Shown in pieces: positions 18,372 to 30,000 of a stretch of DNA of 64,000 bases. The first letter of the stretch is position 1; the number at the start of each line of letters is the position of its first letter. Made by a program: the position numbers and the translations under genes. Location of the stretch: NCBI GenBank assembly GCA_018268015.1, contig JAFDXJ010000046.1, positions 62,001-126,000 on the forward strand, in the 5' to 3' direction. This DNA comes from Bacteroidota bacterium. GTDB lineage: Bacteria > Bacteroidota > Bacteroidia > Chitinophagales > Chitinophagaceae. The notes beneath the pieces were generated by a model that worked only from the letters and a program-made list of their open reading frames with translations, was not told where the DNA came from and searched no databases.

Positions 18372-19841
18372 TCACATATTTTTTTGTTGCCAAGCTAAAT
18401 ATCTTGCGGACAGAAATTGAGATCCTTTTTCCCTGAATTCCGGGGTAGAAACGGTAAAATGATCACCCGGGAAATATTCAATGGTAATTTGAGCATTTAA
18501 TTTTTTCATTTCGTCATCCAATAAATGGACTGCATCATTCAAATAAAAATTATCATTATTACCTGTTGTAATACGGATTTTATTATCCAGGTCCGTTTTT
18601 AATTGCTCCCAATTTGTTCGGAGATATAAGGATATGTCATATTTTTTCCATTGCTCGGCTACTACCGGATTGATCACGCCGGTAACCGGGTCGCAAATAC
18701 TTTCCGGGTTCCCATCTTTCCCTTTAGGGCTGAATACCGCATTTAATGAATTCATTTGCTCTCCACGATAAATTACTTTTTCCATGGGATAGGCATCTCT
18801 CATATAAAATACCGGGAAAAAGCCATCAATGGATGCTTCAGGATTCAAGGCACTATCTTTATTGTAAAACATATTCTTATCCTCATAAATATTTACGGTC
18901 AATGTTTTTCTGAAATCCACCGGGTCAGGTGAACTTGACCAACAACCGTCAAATGTTTTTGGATAATGCGTCTGCAACCATAAAACAGTCCATCCACCAC
19001 TGCTATGCCCCGTAAGTAAACGGGCGCCATTACACCGATATGTTTTTTCCAGTAATGGAATAAATTCATTGACCAATGCATCTCCGCGTGGGCCATTATT
19101 TTCACTGTTGGCATAAACGGAATGCCCCAGAGGACAATTGCCATCGAGTATTACTCTGATACAGGCAATGGTATCTATGGGATCACTGGTAATATCTCTG
19201 CCGGAAAATCTGTGATAATCTCCACCAAATCCGAATACGGTAAATAAAACAGGGAATTTCCTGTTTGGCTCAGTGGCATATTCTTTAGGTAAAATAATGG
19301 CTGCATCCACTGTCTGTGCTTTGCCATAAAAAGAAGTGAGTAGGGCAGAGGGAGCCTTGAGCTCTTTGACATGCTCCGTTTCAATAAATGTTTTTTCAGG
19401 ATTTACCTGGTCGCAAACCAATGTAATAATTTGCTTATCATTTGCGGTAACCGTTACCTGGATGGGTTTACTATATATATTTCCCGGGCTATGCGAAATG
19501 GAACGACCACCTTCATTCTTATCCCACACTGCCTGAACAAAGTAAGTGCCTCTTTCAATTTCTGATAGTTTTACGGGATAGCTGATTGCCTTATCATCAA
19601 ATAGAACACTTCCGCCAGAAGGTACCCCAACGGCGTTGACTGCATAACAAGGAAAGGATGCCATTCCTACCTGGCCATCTTTAGGTACCTTAAAATTCTT
19701 AGACATATAAAGGATTACTTTACCTGAGAAAAACCTGCCGGTAGAATCTTTTAAAACAGCTCTAAACTTTTGTGCATGAACTTGTATAGATAACAGCAAA
19801 CTAAAAATCAAAAATGCTGAAGTGGTTTTTTTGACGATCAT
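18372..19841 (-). CDS. Secreted esterase (alpha/beta hydrolase, esterase-D-like)
   Basis: A 489-aa protein with a cleavable signal peptide (about 1-23, ending VHAQ). An N-terminal beta-rich region (about 25-170) precedes a C-terminal hydrolase domain. The nucleophile elbow is GHSSGG with Ser280, and the acid/His end of the triad fits GDHF near residue 460. The fold and spacing resemble the esterase D / enterochelin-esterase group, which cleave small ester bonds on sugars, siderophores or thiol adducts. The substrate cannot be determined. It is probably periplasmic or outer-surface, and no obvious operon partner is present. Confidence 0.8.
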   Translation of the reverse strand: MIVKKTTSAFLIFSLLLSIQVHAQKFRAVLKDSTGRFFSGKVILYMSKNFKVPKDGQVGMASFPCYAVNAVGVPSGGSVLFDDKAISYPVKLSEIERGTYFVQAVWDKNEGGRSISHSPGNIYSKPIQVTVTANDKQIITLVCDQVNPEKTFIETEHVKELKAPSALLTSFYGKAQTVDAAIILPKEYATEPNRKFPVLFTVFGFGGDYHRFSGRDITSDPIDTIACIRVILDGNCPLGHSVYANSENNGPRGDALVNEFIPLLEKTYRCNGARLLTGHSSGGWTVLWLQTHYPKTFDGCWSSSPDPVDFRKTLTVNIYEDKNMFYNKDSALNPEASIDGFFPVFYMRDAYPMEKVIYRGEQMNSLNAVFSPKGKDGNPESICDPVTGVINPVVAEQWKKYDISLYLRTNWEQLKTDLDNKIRITTGNNDNFYLNDAVHLLDDEMKKLNAQITIEYFPGDHFTVSTPEFREKGSQFLSARYLAWQQKNM

Positions 19842-20052
19842 GTGTTACACTTTTGATGAATATTGAATTGGAAATATAGGATTTTATTGTTTAGAATATT
19901 CAATAATGTGATAAGATATCGTAATAAAATGAAGAGTGGATGAAGGTTCAATGTGGCATTGCTAAAGTTTTTAAAACATCTGTGCTTTATTAATACATTA
20001 ACATCAATCGTTTCCTTTTTAGATACCTTCGCAGGCTCCAAGAAGCCATCGT

Positions 20053-20424
20053 ATGTATAACAAAAAGCATAGAAAATTCACAGCGCTGACCATGAAGGCA
20101 TTTGCTTTTCTGTGTATCAATTGTTTACTTACTTTTTCGGCGGTTTCTTATGCTGCCATTCCCGGGAATTCCATGCAACATGAAACGATTATTCCTGGTC
20201 AAAATAATGCTTTTCCTGAAGAGATTCAATTTCATCATTCCGTTTCTTTTGAATGTGGAGTCAATCGCTCCTACAGAACAAAACAGATTCCATCTTTTTT
20301 CTCATACCGGAAAGATGCCTCATGTGAAGGCTCAAATAACCTTGAAAAATCAAAGCGCCCACTTTGGTTTGAATTCTGTAAACCCGGATATTATTCCTTT
20401 CTCTCCCTTTATTATTTATATTGA
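20053..20424 (+). CDS. Doubtful small secreted protein
   Basis: A 123-codon frame whose internal ATG at 20092 would give a clean signal peptide (MKAFAFLCINCLLTF, cleavage after SYAA). The mature part has no recognisable family. A second frame (20102-20461) overlaps it fully, and its downstream part also looks protein-like, so a frameshifted gene is possible. No strong start signal or operon supports either frame. Confidence 0.3.
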   Translation: MYNKKHRKFTALTMKAFAFLCINCLLTFSAVSYAAIPGNSMQHETIIPGQNNAFPEEIQFHHSVSFECGVNRSYRTKQIPSFFSYRKDASCEGSNNLEKSKRPLWFEFCKPGYYSFLSLYYLY

Positions 20425-20701
20425 TTTGGTGAGGCCACAGGTCATTCTTTTTCTTTTTTAAGCAAAAAAGAAAAACGATTCTTTCATTTCCTTTTGAACA
20501 TTATCAAATGGTAAATAAACATACCCGGAATAGGATATTAGATGTTTAAAAAAAATGAAAGGCCATCCATATCATGATACAAAATTGATATGAAGAAAAT
20601 TAATTCACTGCTCCATAAAAATTGATTAAGCCAAATGGCTACTAAAGATGAAACCTGTAATGAGCAACAGTGCAACATTGAAAAAATAAAACTGAATTCG
20701 T

Positions 20702-21352
20702 ATGGAAAATATACTTGAGAACTTGATGCATCTTACCGATCCGAATTGGATTATGCAGCATGGCGGTTTATATATTGTGATCATTATAGTTTTTATTGAG
20801 ACCGGATTCCCGTTTGGGTTTTTCCTCCCCGGTGATTCCCTGTTATTCATAGCCGGGATGGTGATTGCAAATACCTTATCACCCATGAGCCTTCCGGTGA
20901 TCAATCTGATCTATTGGATAGTTTTAATTGCTGTGGCGGGTACCCTGGGAAATTTTGCAGGGTATTGGATTGGAAGAAAATCCGAAACACTTTTATTCAG
21001 GCAAAAAGATCGCTTCTTTTTTAAGAAGAAGTATTTGTTACAGGCTAAAGCCTTTTATGATAAAAAAGGAGGCAGTGCTATCATGTTAGCCAGGTTTTTA
21101 CCCATCGTTCGCACCTTTGCCCCTATTGTGGCTGGTATGGTCAAAATGCCTCCGGGAAAATTTGCAGTATATAATATTGCCGGAAGTTTTTTATGGGTTA
21201 TTTCTATCGTGAGTGCCGGGTTTTTACTGGGGGAAAATAAGTGGGTGCAAGAAAACCTGGAAATAATTATTATAGGTATTGTATGTATTACAATGGCTCC
21301 GGTGCTTATAAAAATGTTTACCAGGAAAAAAAATAAAATGGTTATTCAATAA
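20702..21352 (+). CDS. DedA-family membrane protein
   Basis: DedA proteins are inner-membrane proteins of the VTT/SNARE-associated superfamily, some of which flip undecaprenyl phosphate or phospholipids. The 216-aa product shows ETGFPFGFFLPGDSLLF (residues 37-53) and ARFLPIVRTFAPIVAGM (about 136-152), the two re-entrant signature segments with the conserved Glu and Arg residues, plus 4-5 transmembrane helices. It is followed 48 bp later by a TerC gene on the same strand, so the two may be co-transcribed. Confidence 0.93.
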   Translation: MENILENLMHLTDPNWIMQHGGLYIVIIIVFIETGFPFGFFLPGDSLLFIAGMVIANTLSPMSLPVINLIYWIVLIAVAGTLGNFAGYWIGRKSETLLFRQKDRFFFKKKYLLQAKAFYDKKGGSAIMLARFLPIVRTFAPIVAGMVKMPPGKFAVYNIAGSFLWVISIVSAGFLLGENKWVQENLEIIIIGIVCITMAPVLIKMFTRKKNKMVIQ

Positions 21353-21400
21353 TTTATAATTTTTGTAAAATAATTTTATCACCCATAATCAAAAGATTAT

Positions 21401-22171
21401 ATGGAATTTTTAATGCCGGATTTTACGAACCCGGGAATATGGATAAGCCTGCTTACTTTAAGTTTCTTAGAAATTGTTTTAGGTATAGACAATATTATTT
21501 TTATATCAATCGTAGCAGGGAAGTTGCCGAAAAACAGGCAACGTAGTGTTCGTAATATCGGGCTGCTTCTAGCCATGCTTTTCCGTATAGCCTTATTGTT
21601 ATGTATTACATGGATCATTGGTTTAAAAGACCCAGTGGTCCAGGTGCCGGCCATTAGGGGAATTTCAGAAAATGGATTTGGCCTGAGTTATAAAGACCTT
21701 ATCTTAATTGCCGGAGGTATTTTCCTGATCGTCAAAAGCACTTTAGAAATTCATCATAAATTTCAGCAAGAAGAAACAGTGGCAACGAGTGCCAAGCCTA
21801 AAGCAGGTTTTGGGGCTGTTGTTTTCCAGATCGTTTTGGTTGATGCGGTATTTTCATTTGATTCCATTCTTACGGCGGTAGGGCTTGTAGATAATGTACT
21901 GATAATGATTATTGCGGTCATTATATCTATTGGAATTATGATGCTTTTTGCCGGGCCGGTAACAAAGATTATCAATGCGCATCCCACATTACAAATGCTG
22001 GCACTTTCTTTCCTGGTTGTGATAGGTGTTGTACTTATAGCCGGTGGCCTGCACCAGGAAGTAAGTAAAGGGATTATCTATTCTTGCTTAGGTTTTTCGC
22101 TGATCGTAGAGTTGCTTAATATCAGGCTGCGCAAAAAATCTAAACAAGAAAACCATTCAGGTGTAGCGTGA
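21401..22171 (+). CDS. TerC-family integral membrane protein
   Basis: TerC proteins are linked to tellurite resistance and, in better-studied cases, to manganese export during protein secretion. The 256-aa product has two copies of the acidic membrane motif, LGIDNIIFISIVAGKLP near residue 28 and DAVFSFDSILTAVGLV near 148, and about seven helices. The short basic tail is RLRKKSKQEN. It follows DedA by 48 bp and converges on the TPR kinase. Confidence 0.92.
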   Translation: MEFLMPDFTNPGIWISLLTLSFLEIVLGIDNIIFISIVAGKLPKNRQRSVRNIGLLLAMLFRIALLLCITWIIGLKDPVVQVPAIRGISENGFGLSYKDLILIAGGIFLIVKSTLEIHHKFQQEETVATSAKPKAGFGAVVFQIVLVDAVFSFDSILTAVGLVDNVLIMIIAVIISIGIMMLFAGPVTKIINAHPTLQMLALSFLVVIGVVLIAGGLHQEVSKGIIYSCLGFSLIVELLNIRLRKKSKQENHSGVA

Positions 22172-22280
22172 AATTATACCGGTTCATCATTTTTATAGGA
22201 ATGTAATAATTTGAGTCGGGAGTTTTATGAAATGTTATATTATCATATCGTCTCAATGAATGCCTCATCAATATCATGCA

Positions 22281-22369
22281 TTGTCTGAATCACTGATTGG
22301 CACGGATTTATAGTTTCCACTGATTTTTCCATGTAATCCTTTAACCTCATTAATCTGTGATTTAGACAA
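22281..22369. repeat. Family A palindromic repeat (A2)
   Basis: An 89-bp hairpin element with ends TTGTCTGAAT and TTTAGACAA. The right end covers the last Val codon and the TAA stop (22362-22364) of the HK gene beginning here. On the left it is preceded by ATATCATGCA, the same junction seen at A3-A5, but the HK tail remnant beyond it has decayed past recognition. Confidence 0.8.
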
Positions 22370-24725
22370 CAGGTAATTGAATGCAAAACGCTGTCCCTTC
22401 ATTCTCCTTGCTTTCCAATTTTATTTCACCGCCATGTGCTTTTACGATATCAAAGCTCAAACTCAGGCCCAGTCCGGTTCCCTGCCCGGTAGGTTTTGTT
22501 GTAAAAAAAGGCTGGAATATTTTTTCTTTAATCTTTTCCGGAATCCCTTTCCCATTATCCTTAACGCTGATTTCTATTTTGTTGTCTAATTTTTTTGTGC
22601 TCACTATAACGGCTGGTTCATAACCTTCTTCACCAGATAATTTGCGTTCAGTAACTGCATAAAAAGCGTTATTGATTAAGTTCAAAATGACTCTTCCAAA
22701 ATCTTGTGGTGCAATATTTATTTTTTGTAAAGACGGATCAAAATGCGTTTCAAATTTTGCGCTGAAGCTTTTATCTTTTGCTCTCAGACCATGATAACTC
22801 AACCGAAGATATTCATCACATAATGCATTGATATCCGTCAATTCTTTTTGGCCGGTACTTTTTCGGGAATGATGCAACATGCCTTTGACGATTGCTTCTG
22901 CGCGTTTACCATGAAATTGTATTTTCCCTGAATTCTCTTTAATTGTTTTAAGAGTTTCAAGTAAATCCTCTAATTTCCCATTGTCTATTTCGCCCAAGGC
23001 TTCATCAATAATTTCGCCATTCAATTCAGAAAAATTATTGACAAAATTCAATGGGTTTTGAATTTCATGGGCAATACCGGCAGTGAGTTCACCTAAGGAA
23101 GCCATTTTCTCTGATTGAATCAATTGTTTTTGAGTGGACTGTAAATCGCTCAGGGTTTTACCCAGTTGTTCATTCATTTTTCTTTTCTCCCTGAAGCGTT
23201 TGAAAAATACTACAGCAATAATCATGGAGACAATTAAGCTGATGATGGTAATATTCCTTACCAGTTTTTGTCTTTTAATTTCCGATTGTTGTATGGCAAG
23301 TTGATTATCCTGACTGGCTTTGAGCAAGGCTCTTTTATTTTGAAATTCCAGTTGATTGGTCAGGCTGGTGATCTTCACTTTTTTTTCATTTGCGTAAGCT
23401 GAATCACTGAATCGTTTAAATTGAAGACTGTTTAAATAAGCTTCTTTAAAGTTGCCGGTTTTACTATTCGCGCTTGCTAAGAGTTCATAGATATCTGTGA
23501 GACTTTTATAATCATTACTATCCACGAAAGTGAGCGCATGTTGTAAGGTTTGTATAGTAGATGACAGTTTATTTTCTTTCATATAAATCTTAGCTATACC
23601 ATACTGAGACTCAGCCCGGCGGATGTTATCTCCGTATTGAGTGCTCACCTGATATAAGGAATCAAAATATAGCAGCGCTTTTTCTTTGTCATTGATCAAC
23701 TGGTAATCGTCAGCCAATTTAGAATAGGAGTCTAAAATAAATCTTCCATCTTTCAATAATTTCGCATATTGCAGGGATTCCAAATTAAGTGCAATGGCTT
23801 CTTGATATTTACCCTGCTTTATCAAAATGTCTGACATGTAAAGCAGATTGCTGCTTAAGTAAATGTTTGCGCCCATTTGCCTGCGAATTGCCAGAGAAGT
23901 TGAAAAGTCATGATAGGCCATGTCTAATTTTCCCGCACGAATATTTGTATTGCCCATATCGCTATAAGCAGTAGCTATAAATTCGCTGTCATGGATAGAT
24001 GTTGCAATTTTTAATGCTTCTTGTTGGTTTTTCAATGCCAAATCATATTCCTTTACCAGCATATAAATAAAGCCATTGGCCAGGAGACACTGCAATATGG
24101 AACTTGTATCTTTATTTTCTTTTGACATGGAAAGTGCGGTCAGATTGTTTTCTAATGCATCTCCATAGTTAGACATAGATCTTTGTGTGAGCGCTTTGAG
24201 GTAATAGATATAGGCTAAGTTTTTGCGATTCCCTAATGTCTGATTTATTTTCAGGCTTTTATCAAAATATAATATAGAGTTTGAATAATTATTCTGATTA
24301 GCATAAGTTTCCCCTAAGAGTTGAAAGATGGTGGCCGTTCCTTGCTGGTCATTGATCTCATTGAAAATTCTGGCAGCCAGGAAAAAAGTATCAATGGCCG
24401 GCGTTGTATTGATATTCATTAAGCTTCGACCTATATTCATCACGGCATTTGCATAAAGAGTTTTGAGGTAAATGTTTTTAGGTGGCTCATTATTTCCCCC
24501 TTTACTTTGCATGTCATTGACCAGGTTCAAAGCTTTTTGCGCATAACTCAAGCAACTGTCGGTTTCATCTAAATTGGAAAAAGCGGTTGAGATGGCATTG
24601 TATATTCTGGCCCTGGAGGTATCACTTTTAGCTGTTATCAACTGCTCCTTTAATTGGGAAATACTTTGTGCAGGCAGTTTCCCGAGCGCCAGGAATAGTA
24701 TAAGAGACAGCACGAATTTTTTCAT
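22362..24725 (-). CDS. TPR-containing sensor histidine kinase
   Basis: A 787-aa kinase with a signal peptide (about 1-20). About ten TPR-like helical repeats (30-450) lie in the periplasm, followed by a transmembrane helix near 483-505, a short coiled coil and the shared transmitter with phospho-acceptor near H553. The N-box [16 protein letters not shown] and [14 protein letters not shown] are intact, so it should be catalytically competent. It ends LPVV with the stop inside repeat A2. Periplasmic TPRs usually bind proteins or peptides, so the stimulus may be an envelope protein. No receiver is adjacent, and the next gene upstream is another TPR kinase (172-bp gap). Confidence 0.92.
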   Translation of the reverse strand: MKKFVLSLILFLALGKLPAQSISQLKEQLITAKSDTSRARIYNAISTAFSNLDETDSCLSYAQKALNLVNDMQSKGGNNEPPKNIYLKTLYANAVMNIGRSLMNINTTPAIDTFFLAARIFNEINDQQGTATIFQLLGETYANQNNYSNSILYFDKSLKINQTLGNRKNLAYIYYLKALTQRSMSNYGDALENNLTALSMSKENKDTSSILQCLLANGFIYMLVKEYDLALKNQQEALKIATSIHDSEFIATAYSDMGNTNIRAGKLDMAYHDFSTSLAIRRQMGANIYLSSNLLYMSDILIKQGKYQEAIALNLESLQYAKLLKDGRFILDSYSKLADDYQLINDKEKALLYFDSLYQVSTQYGDNIRRAESQYGIAKIYMKENKLSSTIQTLQHALTFVDSNDYKSLTDIYELLASANSKTGNFKEAYLNSLQFKRFSDSAYANEKKVKITSLTNQLEFQNKRALLKASQDNQLAIQQSEIKRQKLVRNITIISLIVSMIIAVVFFKRFREKRKMNEQLGKTLSDLQSTQKQLIQSEKMASLGELTAGIAHEIQNPLNFVNNFSELNGEIIDEALGEIDNGKLEDLLETLKTIKENSGKIQFHGKRAEAIVKGMLHHSRKSTGQKELTDINALCDEYLRLSYHGLRAKDKSFSAKFETHFDPSLQKINIAPQDFGRVILNLINNAFYAVTERKLSGEEGYEPAVIVSTKKLDNKIEISVKDNGKGIPEKIKEKIFQPFFTTKPTGQGTGLGLSLSFDIVKAHGGEIKLESKENEGTAFCIQLPVV

Positions 24726-24897
24726 ATTTTGTAAAGAGGAATACCGCTATTGTTGAAATTTAGTAGTGCTTTTAAATTTTTCTTATCTCTATATCCATTC
24801 TAAAATGTTTCTATGTAGCAAGGTAAAGAACTTTTATTATGAAACGTCATGATTCTCACCGCTACATTTTCATTTCTTATGAAGTGTTTACCTGATT

Positions 24898-26910
24898 TCA
24901 GTTTATGGGTAGTTGAATGATAAAAGTCGTTCCTTCATGCTCCTTTGAATTTACGGTTATCTTCCCACCATGTGCCTGAATAATATCATAGCTTAAACTC
25001 AATCCTAAACCTGTACCACTTCCGGTAGGTTTGGTGGTAAAAAATGGTTGAAATATTTTATCCACTAAAGCAGGAGGGATGCCATTCCCATTATCACTTA
25101 TTTTGATTTCTACTTTATCATTTATTTTTTTTGTAGAAATATCTACTTCGGGTTCATAATTTTCAGGGTGGATTTTCTTTTGCTCATTTATAGCATAGAA
25201 TGCATTATTGATCATATTCAATAACACTCTTCCCAGGTCTTGTGGTACTACATTGATTTTGCCGATGTGATCATCATAATTTGTTTTCATGGTCGCATTA
25301 AAGGATTTATCTTTTGCTCTCAGGCCATGATAAGCCAATCTTAAAAATTCATCACATAAAGAATTGATATCAACCCATTCTTTTTGACCTGTGCTTTTCC
25401 TCGAATGCTGTAACATGCCTTTCACTATGGAATCTGCTCTTTTACCGTGATGACTGATTTTTTCTTCATTGGATATAATATCATTAATTAAGTCAATTTG
25501 CTCTTCGTTTTCTCTTGCATGACCGGGTTTCAAGTATTCCGCTTTAAGTTCTTCAAGCAGCTCCATATTGATATCACTGAAATTATTGACAAAGTTCAAA
25601 GGGTTTTGTATTTCGTGTGCGATGCCGGCTGTGAGCTCTCCGAGTGAAGCCATCTTTTCAGATTGGATGAGTTGCGATTGCGTGGATTTTAAATCTGCTA
25701 AGGTTAATTGCAATGTTTTATTGGCTTTTTGTTTCAACCTGTTATTTCTGAAAAGAATAAATGCGATAATCAGGAATACGATTATCGTAAAAAGTAAAAG
25801 AATGATTCGGTTATTATTTCTTGTTGCTACGGCTTCATTTTGTAATTCCTGTAATCTTAATTTTTCTTCAAACCCCATGCTATGAAATTTCCCAAGATTG
25901 GTAATACGGATATTGTTGATGCTATCACTGATTGTTTTTGCAAGGTCCATATATTTATATGCACTATCATATCTTTTACTCTTATTAAAATTCAAAGCCA
26001 GAACAGTATAAGCGTCTAAAGTTTCTTCCAAGGTTTTACCGGCCACATCATATAGCCTGAGAGCCAGGTTAGCATAATAAATACCGGAATCATAACGATT
26101 GTTATCATAATTCAAATTAGAAAGAGATATATAATTCCCTGCAACGATGATATTTTCATCACTGCCCTTCATTATTTGAAGTGCAGCAAACAAATATTTA
26201 CTCGCGGAATCTTTCTTTCCCATTCGCTGGTAAATTTCACCCATGGTGGCATAGGCAGCTCCCTCATACATACCAATACGACTTTTCTCCCTAAAGACTA
26301 TTGATTCATTCAGGTAATAAAGAGCCGAATCATATTTCTTATTGTCCATATAAGTATAGACGATATTATCGGTGATGCCGGCCAAAAGAAACATATCATT
26401 GGTTACATTTTCTACCAGCTGTTTTGCATCTTTTAATTCCTGCAATTTTTTATTTTGGCTTTCCGTGTAGCCGTACAAGATGCCTAAACAGTTTTTAGTA
26501 TATCCCATCAATTCAATCCTGTTTGTTTCAGCATCTTTTTGCAAATAATTTTCTATGTATGGGGTCTTCAAAATATGGGCACCTATATCTTTATCCTCAG
26601 ACAATTTTTTAGCTATGATTATATATTTTAAGCCATTGGTATAGTCGCCTTCGGCAATATAATTATAGGCCATATTGTTGGCAATCATTCCTTGATAAAA
26701 CTTCTGATTTAATTTTTGTGCAAGTGCAAAAGCTTTATTTCCAAAATACAAGGCACTATCGTTATTTACTTCCGTAAAATTCAATAACTGGGATGCATAA
26801 TTGGATAATCGTAAAGTGTCATTTTCTTTGGGCTGATTGTTTTGCTGTGCATCAGAAGCATAAACAAGTAAACAGAGAATGGTTATGAAGCCTATTATTA
26901 TTTTCTTCAT
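24898..26910 (-). CDS. TPR-containing sensor histidine kinase
   Basis: A 670-aa kinase with a signal peptide (about 1-21) and TPR-like repeats to about 365. A transmembrane helix (about 372-394) and the shared transmitter with phospho-acceptor near H432 follow. G1 (DNGNGIP) and the F/G2 box ([14 protein letters not shown]) are intact. The ATPase part diverges more from the others than usual (IPPALVDKIF, IIQAHGGKITVNSKE) and it ends QLPIN with no repeat at its stop, so it looks like the unmodified form of this gene family. Confidence 0.92.
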   Translation of the reverse strand: MKKIIIGFITILCLLVYASDAQQNNQPKENDTLRLSNYASQLLNFTEVNNDSALYFGNKAFALAQKLNQKFYQGMIANNMAYNYIAEGDYTNGLKYIIIAKKLSEDKDIGAHILKTPYIENYLQKDAETNRIELMGYTKNCLGILYGYTESQNKKLQELKDAKQLVENVTNDMFLLAGITDNIVYTYMDNKKYDSALYYLNESIVFREKSRIGMYEGAAYATMGEIYQRMGKKDSASKYLFAALQIMKGSDENIIVAGNYISLSNLNYDNNRYDSGIYYANLALRLYDVAGKTLEETLDAYTVLALNFNKSKRYDSAYKYMDLAKTISDSINNIRITNLGKFHSMGFEEKLRLQELQNEAVATRNNNRIILLLFTIIVFLIIAFILFRNNRLKQKANKTLQLTLADLKSTQSQLIQSEKMASLGELTAGIAHEIQNPLNFVNNFSDINMELLEELKAEYLKPGHARENEEQIDLINDIISNEEKISHHGKRADSIVKGMLQHSRKSTGQKEWVDINSLCDEFLRLAYHGLRAKDKSFNATMKTNYDDHIGKINVVPQDLGRVLLNMINNAFYAINEQKKIHPENYEPEVDISTKKINDKVEIKISDNGNGIPPALVDKIFQPFFTTKPTGSGTGLGLSLSYDIIQAHGGKITVNSKEHEGTTFIIQLPIN

Positions 26911-27033
26911 TTCATGAAATTTTATTTAAACCAAAGTCCATGTTTTTCTATAGTGTTTTTAGGTATCTTTTAGCAACATCAATGACCTTTTTTCTACTAA
27001 AAAAATTTAAAGAATTATTTTATCATCTTAAAA

Positions 27034-30000
27034 TTAAATGATGGGGAGTGAAATGATAAAAATACAGCCTTCTCCGAAATCATTTTCTACTTTAATGTAA
27101 CCATTGTGCACTTTTACGATATCATAAGCCAAAGACAATCCCAGCCCGGTGCCTTTCCCTGCCGGTTTCGTGGTAAAAAATGGTTGAAAAATCTTGTCCA
27201 GGATTTCTTCAGGAATGCCGGTGCCATTATCCTGCACAAGGATTTCAATAGACTGGTTATTTTTCCGTGTAGTGATTTTAATATACGGTTCATAGGGCTT
27301 CTCCGAAGGGATATTCTGGCTTTTGGAGATGCGCTGTTGTTTATCGGAACAGGCGTAAAACGAGTTATTAAGCATATTTAAAAGGACCCTTCCAATATCC
27401 TGCGGAATAATATTTATTTTTTGTATTGTGTTATCAAAATCCATCTTGAGTTCGGTGTGAAAATCTTTATCTTTTGCACGAATGCCATGATATGCAAGAC
27501 GAATATATTCTTCACACAGGAAATTGATATCTGTTGGTACTTTCAATTCTGAACTGCTCCTGGAATGTAAGAGCATACCTTTGACGATAGCTTCGGCCCT
27601 TTTACCATGATGATTTATTTTATCTTCATTTGCACCGATATTCTGTGCAATAGCTTTTACTTCATCAAAATTTCCTGCGGTAATTTCTTCATCCATTTCG
27701 CGAATCAATTCAGTATTCAGGTCAGAAAAATTATTGACAAAATTCAAAGGGTTTTGTATTTCATGAGCAATACCCGCTGTGAGTTCACCGAGGCTGGCCA
27801 TTTTCTCGGACTGAATTAATTGAGCCTGTGTGGATTTCAAAGTCCTGTAGGCATCCGCATTGTCTAATGCCACCGCAGTGTATGTAGCAAGGGTTCTTAA
27901 AACATTCAGGTGATAATCGTTATAAGCATTTTTATGGATGCTTTGGGCAGTGATCACACCAATAGATTTCTCTTTATTCATCAAAGGCAAATAGATAACA
28001 GAAGCTGAATGTTCACTTTCGCCCGCTTCGGATAATGTAGCAATAATGGTTGCATTTTCCTGTTCAAAATTATTGGTAAAAATTTCCTTTTTATGATTGT
28101 AACACCAGGATGAAGGCCGGTTAGAATCATTCAAAGAATAGCTGTATGCCGGAAGCGTTTTTCCTTGTCTTTTGGTAGCAGGAAAATCAAGAGCCGTTTT
28201 ATCTGCATTAATAATCCCAATGCCCAATAAGGATGCATCCATTAATTTATTTACATGAATATAAACGGTATCAATAATATGCTCTATGGATAAAGAGGAT
28301 GTAATGTCTTTGCCCATCTCGCTGATAAGTTCTATATTTCTATGTCTTTCGGCTTCTGCATCTGCTTTTAATTTTTCTTCCCTGATCAAAGACCGTTGCC
28401 TTTCTTTAGACAGAACACGCTTTCGCTGGAAATTAATAAATAAAAATGCAAGTAAGCAAAATGAAATACCATAAATGAACCATGCCCACCAGGTTCGATA
28501 CCAGGGAGGTAATATTTCAAAACGGTAACTATCGCTACGACTTTCTATGCCCTGTATATTTAAAGCAATTACTTTAAATGTGTATTTGCCCGGAGGAAGA
28601 TTTGTATATTCTTTCGCATTCTCTTTTGACCAGGAAGTCCAGCTTTTATCAAAGCCTTCTAAAAATGTTTTATATTGATTTGCATTATTTCCTTCATAAC
28701 TCGTGGCTGAAAAGCGGAATTTGAGAGAATTGTGTGCAAAACCTATGCTTGTAATAAGGGTACTATCCCTTCCTTCTCCAAAGTAAATAATCGAGTCATT
28801 ATCCGTAGTAATACTTCTTATGAGGGCAGCATAATGACTATTGATTTTTTTTCCGGAAAAATCATATTTTATGATCCCTGAGCCGGTACCTATCCAGGCA
28901 ATGTCTTTGTTCTCGGAATAAACCTGGTATATAGCTTCATCAGCAAAACTTCTAAAGGCTGCAGACATCCTGTAGTATTGTCCATCCTTTTTTTTGATAT
29001 TCATTTCCAACCTTCCCTTTGAACCAATCCAGATTCTCCCATCACCATCCTGATGAAAAACATTGATGGGATTACCTTGTGTGATTTGGTAAAAATTTTT
29101 AATGATTTCATCTGTGGTATCAGAATAAAATCTTTTCTTGTTTTCCTGGAAGATGTACAGGCTATCAGGAGTATAAAAATAATTTATGCCATTTATTTTT
29201 TGAATAAAAACAAAACCGCCCTGCAAACCATCCTTGCTATCAAAATGTTCCACCTTCCCGGTTTTGATGAGGGTTTTCCCATTTGGATCTCTGTTGAAAC
29301 TTAACCTAAAAAGCCCTGAAGAAAATGTACCAAGCCATATAGAGCCATCTATGTCTTCGGAAATGGATGTTGACTGGTCCGGATTATTTAATATTTGTCC
29401 TTCATCTGTATAGGATTTCCCATTATATAAAACAGACCATAATCCGCTGCCCGTACCAACAAATAGCCGATTTGGTTGTATAGAAGACTTCTTTAAAATA
29501 TTGATATTATAATCATTCCCCGTTGTCAGTCTTATGGGCGATAATTGCTCCGCATCTATCTTAAAAAGACCATCAGAAGTGCCAACTAATAAATCAGCGC
29601 CCATTTCAGCCAGTGACCAGGACTGATTATGACTGTTTTTCAAAATTTGAAAATTTGAATTCCCTGGTTTTAAGAAATAAACCCCATTACTGGTAGCCGT
29701 ATAAATGATATTATTATGACGAATGATATCATTAGGTGTTGTAGTAATATTATTCCTGGAATCAAAATAAGTGATGGGAGAGGAGTAGTCAATACTGGAA
29801 ATGCCATTGCTTGTAGCCAGCCATATTTCTCCAGACCTGTCCTGGTAGGTATATTGAATGACATTATCAATAATACCGTTTTCCCTGTTATATCTGCGTA
29901 CTTCATTGCCGGACGAGTCAATAACAATAGCACCGCCATTTAAAGTACCTAATAAAATATTACCATCTGAAAGTACCGTGCCGGGTAAATAGCTTAAATT

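Noticed and set aside
19838..20041. 67-codon minus-strand frame overlapping the esterase start by 4 nt
   Set aside because: The overlap looks like operon coupling, but the product has no signal, motif or sensible composition, and the esterase has its own good start and signal peptide. Probably chance.
22240..22285. Possible fourth severed HK tail beyond repeat A2
   Set aside because: The junction ATATCATGCATTGTC matches the others, but the sequence beyond it reads MHDIDEAF and stops soon, without HK similarity. Only the junction is supported, so it is not listed as a remnant.
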